This document shows, piece by piece, positions 36,019-49,014 of a stretch of 64,000 nt of DNA. The notes beneath the pieces were generated by a model. The model did not search any database. It was not told where the DNA came from and saw only the letters and a list, made by a program, of their open reading frames with translations. Source of the DNA: Imbricaverruca yamaguchii (Eukaryota > Arthropoda > Thecostraca > Neoverrucidae); NCBI GenBank assembly GCA_034440575.1, contig JAOTOL010001657.1:1256001-1320000 (forward strand). The letters are read 5' to 3'. Made by a program: the position numbers and the translations under genes. The number at the start of each line of letters is the position of its first letter. Position 1 is the first letter of the stretch.

Positions 36019-36082
36019 AGTGACGCTGGTGACGCTGGTGACGCTGGTGACGCTGGTGACACTGGGGACGCTGGTGACGTTG
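36019..36082. repeat. 9-bp minisatellite (GTGACGCTG)n
   Basis: Seven copies of GTGACGCTG with ACTGGGGACG variants. It reads Val-Thr-Leu on the plus strand; too short and simple to imply coding. Confidence 0.88.
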
Positions 36083-36251
36083 TGGTGCCGTTGGACATGT
36101 TCGGAGAAAGCGCCTGTTTGCAAGTTCACATGCAAATATTTGGATGCAAAATTTCGCATGCAAAAACTTACATGCGAGGACTCGTGAAGGAAAAGGTGCG
36201 CATGCACAAAAGTCCATGTGGAAATGGCTTACACCAAATTCATATGCTCAT
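36083..36251. other. spacer with repeated ATGCAAA motifs
   Basis: Between 36130 and 36178 the heptamer ATGCAAA occurs three times at 14-17-bp spacing, once as the POU octamer ATGCAAAT, followed by a related ATGCGAG. Probably a short decayed tandem repeat. Confidence 0.5.
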
Positions 36252-36345
36252 TTGTCCCGTGTGGACTCGGTAATACCATCGGTTGTGGAACTGAAGCACA
36301 CGATCTCGCGATCAACAGTCCAGCGCCCTACCGACTGAGCTCTCA
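36252..36345 (-). mobile_element. tRNA-derived SINE, family B, head-only copy
   Basis: The minus strand reads as a tRNA-like head: GAGCTCAGTCGGTAGGGCGC (box A region), GATCGCGAGATCGTG, then GGTATTACCGAGTCCACACG. The same blocks occur at 57807-57990 and 38997-39180. The 3' half seen in those copies is missing here. Confidence 0.72.
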
Positions 36346-36904
36346 CCACCTCTGGCTCGCGGCGGGCGTGCGCGTGAGAGGGCCGCCGGACAAGGCTTTC
36401 TCTGCACTCTGGTCAGTGCCGGCCGGAAGCCTTTGTTGAAGTCCAAGTGTTAAAAACCACTTGATAGCAATCGCGCCAGACGGCAACGTCATTTGTAGAT
36501 GCACGCATGATTGCCACGGATATCCTCTCAGCATTTTGACGCGCGTAATTGCCTGAATCCGGATAACTATCGAAGACGACGGGTGATCCTGAGATTATTC
36601 ACGTTTCTTCATCGCTAAAACACCGACATCTCTATTTCACAAGTCACCTTATTTGTAAACACAACCGGATTGGCGCTTAAACTATTCAACTATTAGCTAC
36701 TCAACTATGCGCACGTGCTGTGTTGGGAAGCAGAATTCACAAATCGGCGACAGGCATACTGGATTTCTCCGCGGCTGGTCCGGCTCCGGAGGTCAACAGG
36801 TCAACAACTCGTCACACTGCCGAGCCGGCTCCATGACCCGACGTACAACTATGTGCCGTGGATACCTCGCAGGCGGGGCCACCCACAGTTTCCACCCCAC
36901 CAGC
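36346..36904. other. unique sequence, no gene supported
   Basis: Single-copy sequence. No feature recognised. Confidence 0.5.
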
Positions 36905-37090
36905 GGCAGCAGTATTGGCTGCCTCGCACCTCTGCCTCTGACAACCAGCGGGTCCGGCTCGCACCTCTGCCCCTGACAGCCAGCCGGTCCGGCTCGGACC
37001 TCTGCCTCTGACGGCCAGCCGGTCCGGCTCGGACCTCTGCCTCTGGCGGTCAGCAGGTCCGGCTGGCACCTCTGTCTCCGACAGCTGGCC
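36905..37090. repeat. 35-bp minisatellite
   Basis: Four to five units built from GGTCCGGCTCGGACCTCTGC and CTCTGACGGCCAGCC. Confidence 0.88.
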
Positions 37091-38027
37091 AGCCGGCTCC
37101 ACTCATACCGCTCACGTTGGAGGCGGCCATTAAGGCGTGGCAGTCGCGGGCCGCGCCGCAATAAGCGCCTCCGCGGCCTTTTAGACCCGCCGCAACACGA
37201 CCGCACGAGACGTCCGCCGGCCGCGCCGCTGCCCGGAATCAAGCATCCGCCGCGCGGGGCGGCGATTTATATGCAGCCGACGCGGCGGATCGTTAAGAAA
37301 TCACCGCCTAAGCACTCCGCCGGCCAATTAGCCAAAGCAGTCGGTGCCGTGCCGCGGCTGTTATGGTGCACTGGATGACCCGGCGGCTGTTGTGGTGTAC
37401 TGGACGACCCGGCGGCTGACCGGCCACTCCCCGCGGCTGTGCTGAGATGCCGTCGTACGGCGTCTCTGAGATGGGCTTCGGGAAGCATGGGGGAAGGAGT
37501 GGAGCGCCACACACAGTCAGTGTATGCATGCGGTGTTCGGGAGGTGGGCAGGTGCGCAGACAGGTCCTCGGGAATGCTCGCCCATGCACCTGCTCCCTGA
37601 AAATGGCAAACCTGGAGAGGTCAACATCTAACCCCCCTCCCCCCCCTCCCCAACAGACACACCCATATACGTTCACATTGCCTCGCTCTTCCGGACGCAT
37701 CAGGCATTATCCCGGCGACTTGCACCCGTCCCACTTCGCACCGATGTGCTCGCTGGATAATAAGCCGGACGACCTGCGAACATTGCGAGAACATGACACC
37801 TTTAACGCCGATTTGGTGACGCCCCCCACCCCACCCACCCACACCCAGGATCTGGCGTGTGCAACGACTGCATCTGAGTGGTGCGCTTACCGGTCCGTCG
37901 CCGGCAGCCGGGGGCGCGTCAGGGGGGGCGGGGGGGGCGTCGGCGGGGGTCGGGGGGGGGGCGGAGGAAGGACGTGGCGCATACATACGCGGCGTTGCTG
38001 AAGCGTGCCAGCCGGCGCCCCATTGAG
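37091..38027. other. GC-rich stretch with G-quadruplex potential and a weak minus-strand TATA
   Basis: On the minus strand GCATATAAATCGCC places a TATAAA at 37271-37266 inside CpG-rich DNA, but there is no initiator at the expected distance, so a promoter is only a possibility. Two tandem copies of a CGGCTGTTGTGGTGYACTGG-like segment lie at about 37355-37415. At 37921-37975 several runs of 5-10 G are separated by one to four bases, a strong G-quadruplex candidate. No gene supported. Confidence 0.4.
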
Positions 38028-38108
38028 CCGCGGGACGCTCGCCGCTCGCGGTGCAGGGAAGAGGGGCGCGGGACGCTCGCCGCTCGCGGTGCAGGGAGGA
38101 GGGGCGCG
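38028..38108. repeat. two-copy tandem duplication of ~38 bp
   Basis: GCGGGACGCTCGCCGCTCGC and GGTGCAGGGAGAGGGGC recur back to back with one or two changes. Confidence 0.85.
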
Positions 38109-38996
38109 CGTCAGACGTGGCACCCTGCACGCGCGGCGCCGTATCTGGACCGCAGCCGCCGTGAAGGCAGGTCACGTTCGCCATTCATTTCCATTGGCGG
38201 CCGTTGCTTCGTCGAGCGCGCGCGCCGTGATGTGCATCGGGTCGGCTCGCTGCTCACCTCCAACACGGAGAAATACACGCAAGCGTCCGCGCCCTCGATG
38301 GCGTAAGCCAGTTTGTGGAGCACATCACACGCTCACTATATACACGCGCCCTGTATATCAAACAGCGATAGCCGTTCACCCAGCACCGATTGTGCCTGCG
38401 AATTAGACATGCACCGTTAAACTGGTGGTGTGAGGCCTAGAGGGACCGTTCCAGCTTCCAGGCGCCGTCGCTGGATAATAGCCACGACGAGACGCAGCGA
38501 TGGCCAGCGCTATTCCCGATGTGCATGAATAATCTGGGGAGTGCAGTCGATTACGCTCCGGGGAAGTTGCATCAGATATATTTGCGGTTCAAGTGGCTAT
38601 CGACGCCAGGATCCGCCTTCGAGATGTATGCCAAGCGGTGAAGCAGGCGATGCTGTGGTATGAAGTGGGTGAAGTTGCTGGAGGCGCATCACGCACGGCC
38701 CCTGTGTGACCTTCTCGAGTAGCTCGAACTCTACTCGTGTTTGGTCTAACGGTGTAATAACCCGACTCTCGTATCAACCGATCGGCCGCGCCTTTGCCGG
38801 TGCGTGGAACAGAACCAGCTGAGCGGCTGCTGGAAATCGTGGAGCTGATCTTGCCAAAGGGAAAAGCTGTTGCTACATTTTTCAAGGGTGAACAAGCTGG
38901 ATAAACAAGCCGATACATTTTTCAAGCTGGATAAACAAGTTAGATTTCCAGTAAGTTCCAGTGTTGCAGGAGCGATTGCGTGACTTCCGCACCTGC
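38109..38996. other. unique sequence, no gene supported
   Basis: A short tandem duplication (GATACATTTTTCAAGCTGG-like) lies at about 38870-38940. Nothing else recognised. Confidence 0.5.
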
Positions 38997-39246
38997 ACTA
39001 CTGGAAGAACCTCATGTTCTTTTTTTTCGACGCAGTCGCTAGCTCGGCCGTTTAGCGTCGCCAGCCTCTCACGCCGCCGGCCGGTCGCGGGTGGACCCGG
39101 CAATCACGCCGATCTCGGGAATCGAGCCCACGGCCTCGCGAGCAGGAGTCGAACGCTCACCGACTGAGCTACCGACCATGCTGACCACAAGCTACCGATT
39201 GAGCTACCGACCATGACAAGCTACCGACCGAGCTACTGCGACGCCA
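38997..39246 (-). mobile_element. tRNA-derived SINE, family B, with a triplicated box A segment
   Basis: The copy proper is 38997-39180 on the minus strand. It shares with 57807-57990 the TCAGTCGGTGAGCG-type head, the middle block GGCGTGAGAGGCTGGCGACGC and the A/T-rich 3' end near GAACATGAGG. At its 5' side the antisense segment ACCGA(C/T)TGAGCTACCGACCATG is repeated twice more (about 39181-39235), giving three box A-like segments in a row. Confidence 0.78.
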
Positions 39247-39539
39247 CGTTTTGCACCCACGGGACAGGCAAAAAATTACCAATATTTCCTTCCTTGGTGC
39301 TTTTCGATTATTTTGTTCCAGAGAAAGCACCATGCCCAGTTCTTAGTCAGGTGCTAGCAGCCTACGGTATACCAGGCACGTCGTAGGTGCATACGGTATA
39401 CCGGATGACGTTCGAGTCTGACAATGACACTCAGCTGGGGACATTAGCCGAGAGTACTGATGCCTGCCATCCCATCGCTTGGAGACAAGCATGGCACTGG
39501 CACTGGCACTGATACTGGCACTGTATATCGTTGAACAGA
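39247..39539. other. unique spacer
   Basis: Contains early GGTATACCGG motifs (39367-39405) that foreshadow the array to the right. No gene. Confidence 0.5.
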
Positions 39540-39900
39540 GGGTATACCGGCCAGTCATACCGTGGTGTACACCAGTGGATATGAGGTGTAAACCGGCCAG
39601 TGATACTGTGCTGTACACCAGTGGATATGAGGTATAAACCGGCCAGTCATACTGTGTTGTACACCAGTGGATATGGGGCGCAAACCGGTCAGTCATACTG
39701 TGCTGCACACCAGTGGATATGAGGTATAAACCGGTCAGTCATACTGTGCTGTACACCAGTGGATATGAGGTGTAAACCGGTCAGTCATACTGTGCTGCAC
39801 ACCAGTGGATATGAGGTGTAAACCGGTCAGTCATACTGTGTTGCACACCAGTGGATATGAGGTGTGCAAATCGGACGGTATACGATAACCAGTGCAGTGG
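39540..39900. repeat. 46-bp minisatellite
   Basis: Seven to eight units at 46-bp spacing containing AACCGGTCAGTCATACTGTG, CTGTACACCAGTGG and ATATGAGGTGTA. The palindrome ACCGGT is present in the right-hand units and GCCGGT/CCGGCC forms in the left. Confidence 0.93.
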
Positions 39901-41319
39901 AGACAAATGGCAAACACAATGTCATACAAGTCGAGTAGTCCGCAGTAACCTCATAGGCAAAAACAAGCACGCAGCAGCTTCTATAGTTCCACGTGTTCAG
40001 TTCAAATTTGACTATGCAACTGGGGCAGCTCCTTTAAGCATCAGACATATGTAACAGCGCATGCAGGCAAGGAATTAGGGAGGCTTCAGCTGTCTAAAAT
40101 TGATCGTGAAATCCGCAGAATTTGAAGGAACTGGATTTTTGGAACACAGATGACGTTCTTCTTGCACAAATAAATGCTTCTTGTTATAGCTTCCTTCCCT
40201 CCAGATGTATGAGCTAACCAATCGGTACAAGTTAAATAAAAGCTTGCGCCGAAGTCCGTGACGCAAACTACCTACTCTTCCGCTAGTAGAGAAGATAATG
40301 TTTAGCTTGGTGCTACTAAGCAGGTAATCATGCAAAATAATGCACGCGAATTCATTACGGCTCGGCAAGCTCCAAATCGGTCACTTGGAGATCCCAGGAA
40401 CGTTGAGGCTGATGAATTCACAATGAATGGGTGCGGCTGAACCGTCAGTACTTCATGTTAGAATCAATGAATACCAGGTGAGTTATGCACAAGTCTGAGG
40501 AACTCGACTGTCTGTAGACAGATCGGAATCTCCATGAATAGTACCTGTCTGGCTGCCTACTTTTTAGACAGAAGGTTGTCACCACAGAACAAAGTATGCT
40601 GCCGAATGTGCAGTGCCAGCCGCACCTGACTCTGCAGCCTGCTTAGCATGAGGCGTGTGCAAGATAAGTCAAGACTTGAGTGACAGTTTGCATCTTGTCC
40701 TCTTACCCCACTCCAAAGCTGCTAAGTTCCACTCTTCTGCGTTGGTAGTTCTCCCATACTCGGTTCAGCGTTTATCATCTGCTTCTCTACCATTGTCTTC
40801 CGCGGTCTACAAAAAAACACGGTTTTTGTTTCCATCATCGGAATATTGCGCGTTCTATTTACTCAAAATGCTTTGCTGAGGTGAAACATCAGCAATACGT
40901 AGGGGAATATAGCTCAATTACACCGTATTCACAAATGCGCCCACCCATCACTTTGCGGAACCTTGATGTAAAATCCAATATAGCCTTGTTCGGGATTCCC
41001 GGCACTAAAATTATCATTCTTCACTGAGTTCTGCATATAGGCGAACAGCGCCTATAGGCGTGTCTGAATGTTATTAATGAATGACCTTTCTAGTCGGGAC
41101 CATCGACTTAAAGTGCACCTGGTGTCAATGTCTTTCGATGGAAGGTGACAGAACGTCCATAAATAAATCGTGAATGCTTAATTAATGGAAACGGTGTCAA
41201 ATGAACCTATCTGTCACGTCCGCTGTGTACCACCTACGAAGTGCTTTACACATATGGAAATGAGTCTTGCTAAAATACGCCAGCGAACGCATTTAGGCAC
41301 AGGTAGCAATCGTACGGTG
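39901..41319. other. unique sequence, no gene supported
   Basis: Ordinary composition. A 97-codon minus frame (40075-40368) and a 74-codon plus frame (40655-40879) are unrecognised. Nothing else seen. Confidence 0.5.
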
Positions 41320-41530
41320 TCGTAAAGCATGCGAGCTACATGTCGTCGCGTAGTAGTGTCGTAAAGCATGTGAGCTACGTGTCATCACATCGTGATGTAA
41401 AACATGCGGGTTACATGTCATTACGTCGTGGCATCACAAAGCATGGGGTTACGTGTCATCACGTCGTGGTGTCATTAAGCATGCGAGCTACGTGACATCA
41501 CGTGTCATAAAGCGTCATAATAATGTAATA
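41320..41530. repeat. degenerate ~40-bp repeat
   Basis: Five imperfect units with TCGTAAAGCATGCGAGCTAC and GTGTCATCACGTCG. Confidence 0.78.
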
Positions 41531-43614
41531 TAGTGTCATAAAGCTTCGTTGGAGCTGGTTACCGGTTGATATAGCTTGGATATAAAACCAGATATGTGAG
41601 GAGATAAAATATATATTGTTGGCAGGAGAGCAGCCGGGATTTTCTTCAGCGGGGAGAGGGGAAACACCCCAAAAATGGCATGGGATGATGAACGCTGTCA
41701 GCCCGAGAAGCTTCCCGAACACAATTCGCTTGGTGTTGTGCCAATCTCAGAATGTCTTGCTGGTGAAGTGTATTTTTTGTTAGATGGGGAGTCTCGGCCT
41801 CCAACATTGGATGCGCCTTTGGTTGCCGTTCATTCCATTGCCGACCTTGCACACAAATATGTTCTGCACGTCCTTGCTTGTGCGGCTGTGTGCGAGGGTA
41901 TAATTCACTAAAATGTCGTCGGCGCACACTATGTGTTTGGCCATGACGTATGGGCTTTCAGGGAGTGCGATGAAACAAAACTACAAAGAACGCCATCAAT
42001 TTGGGGAGGGCGTTATCGTTCTGTTGTTGCTATCGATAACAATGACGTCATCGAGTGCACTCCACAGTTCCGCAATGCTACTTTGTGAGTACACAAGTTT
42101 GGCTTGTGGGCGAATGTTCACCCACCATGAGATGCATAATTACGTAACTGTATGTATGTCTGCACGTTTGTGTGTCTAAGCATGAGTGAGGGTGTAAGTG
42201 CCATCAGCAATATTTGTCAGCAAGCTGGAACGTTAAAAGTATGCGTGCAAAAACGCACAAAATGCACATAGCGCGTGAAATCGCTTATGGTGCATTTATG
42301 CGCATTAAGCACTCCCGTTTGACGCACTCAGATTTCCACATTTCTCCTATGTGTTCATTCAGGCACTTTATGTTCATGACAAACGTAACACACTACGCAA
42401 GAAGGCAATCGCCACAAAATAATTGTGCTATAATTATCCAGCCATTATCCGCCCCGTTAACGTGCCGTCGCGCAAAGCGGCTAAATCTACACAATAATGT
42501 CGTGTGGGCGTATTGGTAGGCAATAATGTATGAAATTCCAGAGACCATGGCCTCCGGGTATTGTAGAATAGGCCCTGGAACATCCATGAGGTCTAACAAT
42601 AGCTCCATGACGTCCGCTAAAAAGAAACCAACCAAAAACGGTCTTGAATCGAGGAACTACTTGAGCATATTCACACGAACTACGTCACGCAGCGTAGGCA
42701 TACCAGAGTGGAAACTTCGCGGAAATCCCACAGGAAGGAGCGACAGCTCCATTGTACTGCCACCAAGGGACTTGGATAGCTCGTAAACAGTAGCACGCGG
42801 GGCGCACTCACTGACTTGGGTTTTCGGACGGGATTGAATCTGCGGAGGCATGGGACGGAAAATAATAGATAAAAACTGATATATATGGGGAGAATTTCAC
42901 TTCTAACTGATACCGCTATTTTCCGTATATGTGTTTGGTGTTTTGAAGCCTTTACGGCAGTGACGGCAGAACAGGGGCGGGTACAGCTGTCCATGTATAC
43001 ACTGCCCCATCATGGAAGGAGGGTCAAACATTTGCCAACAGCCCCGCCTCGCATCCTAATTAAGAGTTCGTATTGTCATAGGTGGTGAATTCCCAAGGAG
43101 CGTTTACGGCAAATGCTACGCCAAATTTTAGGTATCTTTTAACCTTATCCCAATGTCATTTTCATTGGCGTCGCCAAGTTCCCCATGTCACCAGGATGGA
43201 GGGAACGAGACAGGTCGTAGGTGAATGATTTATATGCGGTGCCATAGTCATGGGCCAAGCATTAATTTTTCGGCAATAATTAGGTGGACGAGTCCCCAAC
43301 TGGCCAGGCCCCTTGATGCTGATTGCATCAGTGCCGTCGCCATGTATTCTATTCTTATGGAGGGGGGGGTCAAGCTCTTTGCCACGAATTATCATAATTT
43401 ATGCTAATAAAATCGACAAGTCCCTGATGAACTAATGCTTGGAGGCTCAGGCAGTAAAAAAACTGCCTGAGTGTCCTCCCCCACACTGGCGACGATCATG
43501 ATATGAAAAGAAAGATCAAGCTTCAAAAAGTTTCCGTCATCCAAGTTGAAAATCGTACCACCTTCCCGCTCAATGTATGGTGGGAGAACCGATTTGTTTT
43601 CCATCAGTGCCTTC
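41531..43614. other. unique sequence with unassigned open frames
   Basis: Minus-strand sequence at about 41957-41904 reads SPYVMAKHIVCADDILVN, which contains a reverse-transcriptase-like A-D-D motif, but no flanking RT motifs could be read, so I do not call an element. A 42393-42851 minus frame has one stop and no known domain. Two diverged copies of a GGAGGGGGGGTCAAGCTCTT-like segment occur near 43014-43040 and 43358-43385. Confidence 0.35.
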
Positions 43615-43862
43615 TTTCCCATGTGTGTGGGAGAAGCAATGTATGTGTCTTGAGAACGTTACGCTCATGGTAGATGGAAGAACCAATATATGTGGGAGAA
43701 TCAATACATGAGGGAGAACCAATGCATATGGGAGGGCCGATGCGTGTGGGAGAACCAATGCATGTGGGGGAATCAATGCACGTGGGAGAGCCAATGTACG
43801 TGGGAGAACCAACGTACGCGTGAGAACAATGTATGTGGGAGAACCAATGTGTGCGCCGTCAG
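43615..43862. repeat. 18-bp minisatellite
   Basis: About ten units of TGTGGGAGAACCAATGCA type. The left part is degenerate. Confidence 0.85.
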
Positions 43863-45074
43863 TGCTTAACTCGAAACGTCGATGGCGTTCGCAGCATCGT
43901 CAGCCACGTGTTGTACTGCAGACAGATCAGAGGGCAGAGGCCAGGGTGGTGGACTCCGGTTTGTGCGGGGTCTCTCAGTATTGCAAGCTGCTCAGTATTG
44001 CAGCCGCCACGCTGCACAAGCGGTGCCTTTTGGCGGCGGCACATATTACAGATGGCCGGATTCTGCCTATGCTTAGTCCTTAAGGTCCGGCGCCTAAGCG
44101 GGCACTGAACTAGGCAGTGCCTAATCAGCGCTTTCTGCCCATCATGTGTGGGAGAGCCATTCGTTTTCGATTTCTATGCTTTTGAAGTGACATCGGCTCC
44201 CTCAATCCTCCGCTTGGCCCAACTTCGAACATCCAATGCCACCACACGATGTGCTGTGATACTTGGTTTCTTGGCGCTTCACGCTCCCCAGTCACGTTTC
44301 ATCAAATTTGACAGGAAACGCAAATAACTTGGAACATCCCTCCACAAGAGCGCACCACGCATCGCTAAGCAATAACCGCCTTCCGTTCGGCTGCTGCCTG
44401 GAGTCAGCGCATGTGCGGCGAGGCGCATTCGCTGTTGCTAAGCAGCGGCGCTTCCAGCGGCTAGACCTATGCTCGGCGGCTCCGTCCAATGTCAATACTT
44501 GTATCCGGTCACTCTCATCAGGACTCCGGCTACCAGCCACCAATGGGCGGAAGCGAAACGTCTAGTGCAATTATTAACACTAGATGGCAGCCACAACCAA
44601 TGCACCTCGCTGTGACCGACACTGGCACACACCATGCTCCTGCCAAATGTGCTATGTAGGTGCAATCAATGTATGCGTTCCGTAGATCTTGCCAACGGGA
44701 AACCATAACTCAATGGTGTTTCTCCTGGGGAAAGCTGGTGCTTACCATCCATTTTAGTTGTATTCCGATATCTACATGTTTTGGAGAGCGGTACCTAATG
44801 TGTGGGCATATTTTTTTCGTGTAAGGGTAGACACTTAGGACCGATGGGAATTTCTTCCCCTTCGTCCACTACTGAACAAGTCAAAAAGACTATCCTTTGC
44901 TCACGACGTAGGATATAAATAGCATCTCTGATGAGCGAAGATTTCGTTTAAGGCAAATAAACCCGCTGGCGCTGACATCGATCTAATAACACTTTGCATA
45001 TTATTAACACTTAACATATTACGCACTAGGTGTACTGCATGCCACTGACGTACAGAAATGTTGGAAGATGTGAG
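43863..45074. other. unique sequence, no gene supported
   Basis: Two antisense frames of 83-100 codons near 44263-44565 have no known motif. Nothing else recognised. Confidence 0.5.
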
Positions 45075-45832
<758 letters not shown>

Positions 45833-47616
45833 AGCTGGGAGTGCCGCGACTTTACTGTTTATTTTATGGTGCTGATGCAAGGTGCTTGAAGTCGTTGGGT
45901 GAGAGGAGGGGGCGCTCCTGGTCACCTGATCTTGGGTGGCAGACATTAAAAAGGGAAAATGTGCGACCATCCCGTCGGTGAAGACGCGACATCATTTAGA
46001 TGCAGCGTGCAGATTACTAAAAACAATCGTTTGCCTAATTTGTGTTCCCATAATGTTGATGCCACCTCAACGATGCCCTCTAATTACCTTGGCTGAGTCA
46101 GTGCCAACAATGTTAAATTCGTCTTCTATGTTATTTTCCTGAACAAAATTGCAAATACACCTCGCCACCACCATCAAAATATGTTTGTTCCACCACCATT
46201 GTTCCTCCGCCAGCACCATCTTGCGACAAGTGATCAAACTACAACTGCCTGGCCGAGTCACCAAAGTATACCGGTTTTCTTCGACTATTTTCTGGCGCCG
46301 CTTTCTATCCCCACCCCTCCGTTTCGTCAGCGTCGGATCTTTTCGACCATCAAAATATGCTCATAGTCTTCGCCTTTCCATCCTGCAAAGCTTGTTTTGC
46401 CTCCTCAGATTCCATGCCCCCGCAGTACCCACGTGCTCTGTGCACTTTTGCACTTTACTGAGCATTATAGTGACACATCACTGTCAGTCGCCATCGACGT
46501 GTATGATTCTGTGACAAGATCAGTGTCGGCAGTGGCGGCCGTGGCGATGGCTGCGATAGCCAGACACCTGACACCTGGCACCGATTAGCCTCTCACGTCC
46601 CAGCTGCGATTCGAAGTCTTCGGGAATCCTGGCTTTAAAAATGGCTCCATGGCTGTTGCGGTAAAGTCAGGGTCATCACGCTTGTTTTCTGGTTCCTGAC
46701 TTGTCGGCACATTCTAGCGGCACATTTCATAATTCATTTTAGCGCCCTCTTGGAGCTCACAGGCTTGGATGTGCCTTCACTTTGTATTGTTATCCTTCCA
46801 CTCAATACCCCCTTTTCGTTTTCATGTTCCGCCATTGGCTTTTCTTAGGAGTCTTGCCTCTCTTGCAACCCACATTTTGATCAAAATTATTTCGGTGATC
46901 CAAGTTGCAACCCACAATTTGTTCGTACTTTCTAACGTTGATCATTCATACATTGCAATTCAGTGACATGCACTTTGTCCTCCACATCACATGTGCACTT
47001 TATGTGAGCCGGTGTACATCACGCACAATTGACCCGTGCACATTCTGTGAATGAATAAGAACATTTACCTATGTCAAACAACTTCTTCTAAAGCTTCCAT
47101 AAATCACTCATCTTCTATGACTGGACTTAGCCCGAGACAATACTAGATCCATATAAAAGGTGAATTTCCTTTCAATTTGTATCGAACACCTGTGGACATT
47201 TTTACGTTTACCTTATTCCACATGTTCGGTGTATTGGCGACTTCCCCGAAACATCTTTTTGTTCCTCGCACCTCTCCTTCAGGAGTACATCAGCTGAAAC
47301 ATCCCGAAGGGTGCCAAAATCAACCTCCGGCACCTATACTGACGGTCCTATAATCGGACGAACTGAAGCTCTTGTCTATTTATATCTATGACTACTCATT
47401 CACGTCGTCAATCCCATGTAGGCTAATCTCACACATGCAAAACAAGCAATGCTGTAAGAACAGGAAAGAAATGCACTGGCCCTGTTACAATGGTCGGCAG
47501 AATGGCACAACTCAGCGTTACTTGTAGGAGTTGAAATGCAAGCGGCCGCAGTGCCGGGTAGAGGAAAAAGGCATCACAATAAGATCGTGTAATACACACA
47601 CGTGCAATACACTTAC
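45833..47616. other. unique sequence, no gene supported
   Basis: AT-rich single-copy DNA with no convincing coding sequence. A TATAAAAGG at 47152-47160 has no initiator at the expected place. Confidence 0.45.
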
Positions 47617-47723
47617 CTGACTCACAGATAGCTTCATTCCGGATATGGCTGTTGTATTGCTGCCCATCTTGGACCTGCGCAAATTTACAACACCCAGCGA
47701 TTGGCATAGGCACCAGGTATGTA
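47617..47723 (-). other. candidate internal exon
   Basis: On the minus strand a pyrimidine-rich acceptor (ending CTACCTTCAG) is followed by 107 nt with one open frame and then a near-consensus donor CAG|GTAAGTG. The peptide reads PMPIAGCCKFAQVQDGQQYN and, after HIRN, EAICES. The Cys-Cys, aromatic and DGQ-Tyr spacing is loosely like a von Willebrand C-type module, but it is too short to assign. No neighbouring exon was recognised, so this may be chance. Confidence 0.2.
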
Positions 47724-48781
47724 CTGAAGGTAGCAGCTCCAGGGAGGGGGAGGACGCGTCCCCCCAAATATGCTGAAATTTAACATCACGCCTAAGATGC
47801 TGCACGGATACAATGAACCTAATTATATGCATTATATTGCACTCTTTGTTCTCCCATATTCAAAAGCTGTTGGGTCGCCATTGTATGTATTTGTGAGAGG
47901 CTTTCTATCGCTTTGGGTGGCCCCGGGTCACCACAACATTCACTTCAGACCTCCCCTCCCCCTCTCCTGTTATAACGTTGGACCCCATGGGCAAGCCCCT
48001 CAAATGTTTTCGAGAGCCACCAACTTCAACACTGTTCCGCCCTTCAATGACTTCAGAAAACTGCACAAACACAAGTGTGCACTATTTTGCCACCAGAGGT
48101 CATTATGGGTCATCCAAAGTTAAATCTGATACCACAGCTGAGATGATCATATTCAATTTCGTTAGGATGCAGGAGAATCGTATAACAGTGAATATGTGAC
48201 TGTTGATATAGGTATTCCATCTATAGAGTTATTTTGAACATCTTACATGAACGGTTTTCAAAATCGATTATAGGAAAATCTGATAATTTGCAAAACACGT
48301 CAACATCATTTTCTGATTCTGGAGGGTCTAAAAAAAACAACAACACAAAAACAGGCTTCTCCTTCCAAGATTAAAGACAATATATTTCCCTCCGAGGAGA
48401 ACATACGGTAATTTTCATCACGAAATATATATCACCGAACCGAACGAAATTGTATGGTAGTTAGACGCCATGTTGAACTTGTGTAACTCGAGAGATTTGT
48501 TGCCTTACCACGTCAATTAGAGGTTGCCGATAAATAATCCAACGCCAGTGGCAGCCTCTGAGATGCGACGAAGCCTCGCCTCGAAATTGATTAGCTCGAT
48601 ATGAACGAGGCTTATATGGAAATGGTCTCTATAATGGAGCATGTGTGAAGAAATTGTTATGTTATTGATGCATATAGGCAAAGAGTGCTGCCAATTTGTT
48701 GGTGGGGCCCTGGCCACAGCAAAAGTCTAGGATTCTACAGCCCTATCATGAAACAGGATATAAATATGAATATATGTATAT
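47724..48781. other. unique sequence, no gene supported
   Basis: Its first 50 bp carry a G-run/C-run motif like that at 27640-27690, perhaps a dispersed repeat. A 117-codon plus frame (47770-48123) is unrecognised. Confidence 0.45.
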
Positions 48782-48957
48782 GGGGGCGGGGATGGCCGGG
48801 TGGTTAAGGTGTCGGGCCATGGGTACCAAAGGTCCCGGGTTCGACTCTAGCGCCACTCAGGACATTTCCCAATCCCGCGGCCCACCGGCGAAACAGTGTG
48901 GGCGGCGCCATTAGCCGTGAATGTGCATAAATTGTGTCGTGAACCAACCAATAAACA

Positions 48958-48960
<3 letters not shown>
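48782..48960 (+). mobile_element. tRNA-derived SINE, family A, best-preserved copy
   Basis: The head holds a polymerase III box A (ATGGCCGGGTGGTTAAGG, about 48791-48808) and a box B (GGTTCGACTC, 48838-48847) at tRNA-like spacing. A body with CCCAATCCCGCGGCCCACCG and GTGCATAAATTGTGTCGTG follows, then a short A-rich tail (AATAAACAAACAA). The flanks AATATATGTATAT and AATATATATATAT look like a target-site duplication, the second now expanded into a TA microsatellite. Confidence 0.88.

Positions 48961-49012
<52 letters not shown>
48961..49012. repeat. (TA)n microsatellite at a SINE tail
   Basis: About 25 TA units directly abutting the family A SINE tail, apparently grown from its A/T-rich 3' flank. 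Confidence 0.95.

Positions 49013-49014
<2 letters not shown>

Noticed and set aside
41904..41957. Reverse-transcriptase-like CADDILV motif on the minus strand
   Set aside because: Neighbouring RT blocks could not be read in any frame; a seven-residue match alone is weak.
44930..44960. Hammerhead-like CTGATGAGCGAA
   Set aside because: No stem II between the two core parts, so the ribozyme fold is not possible.
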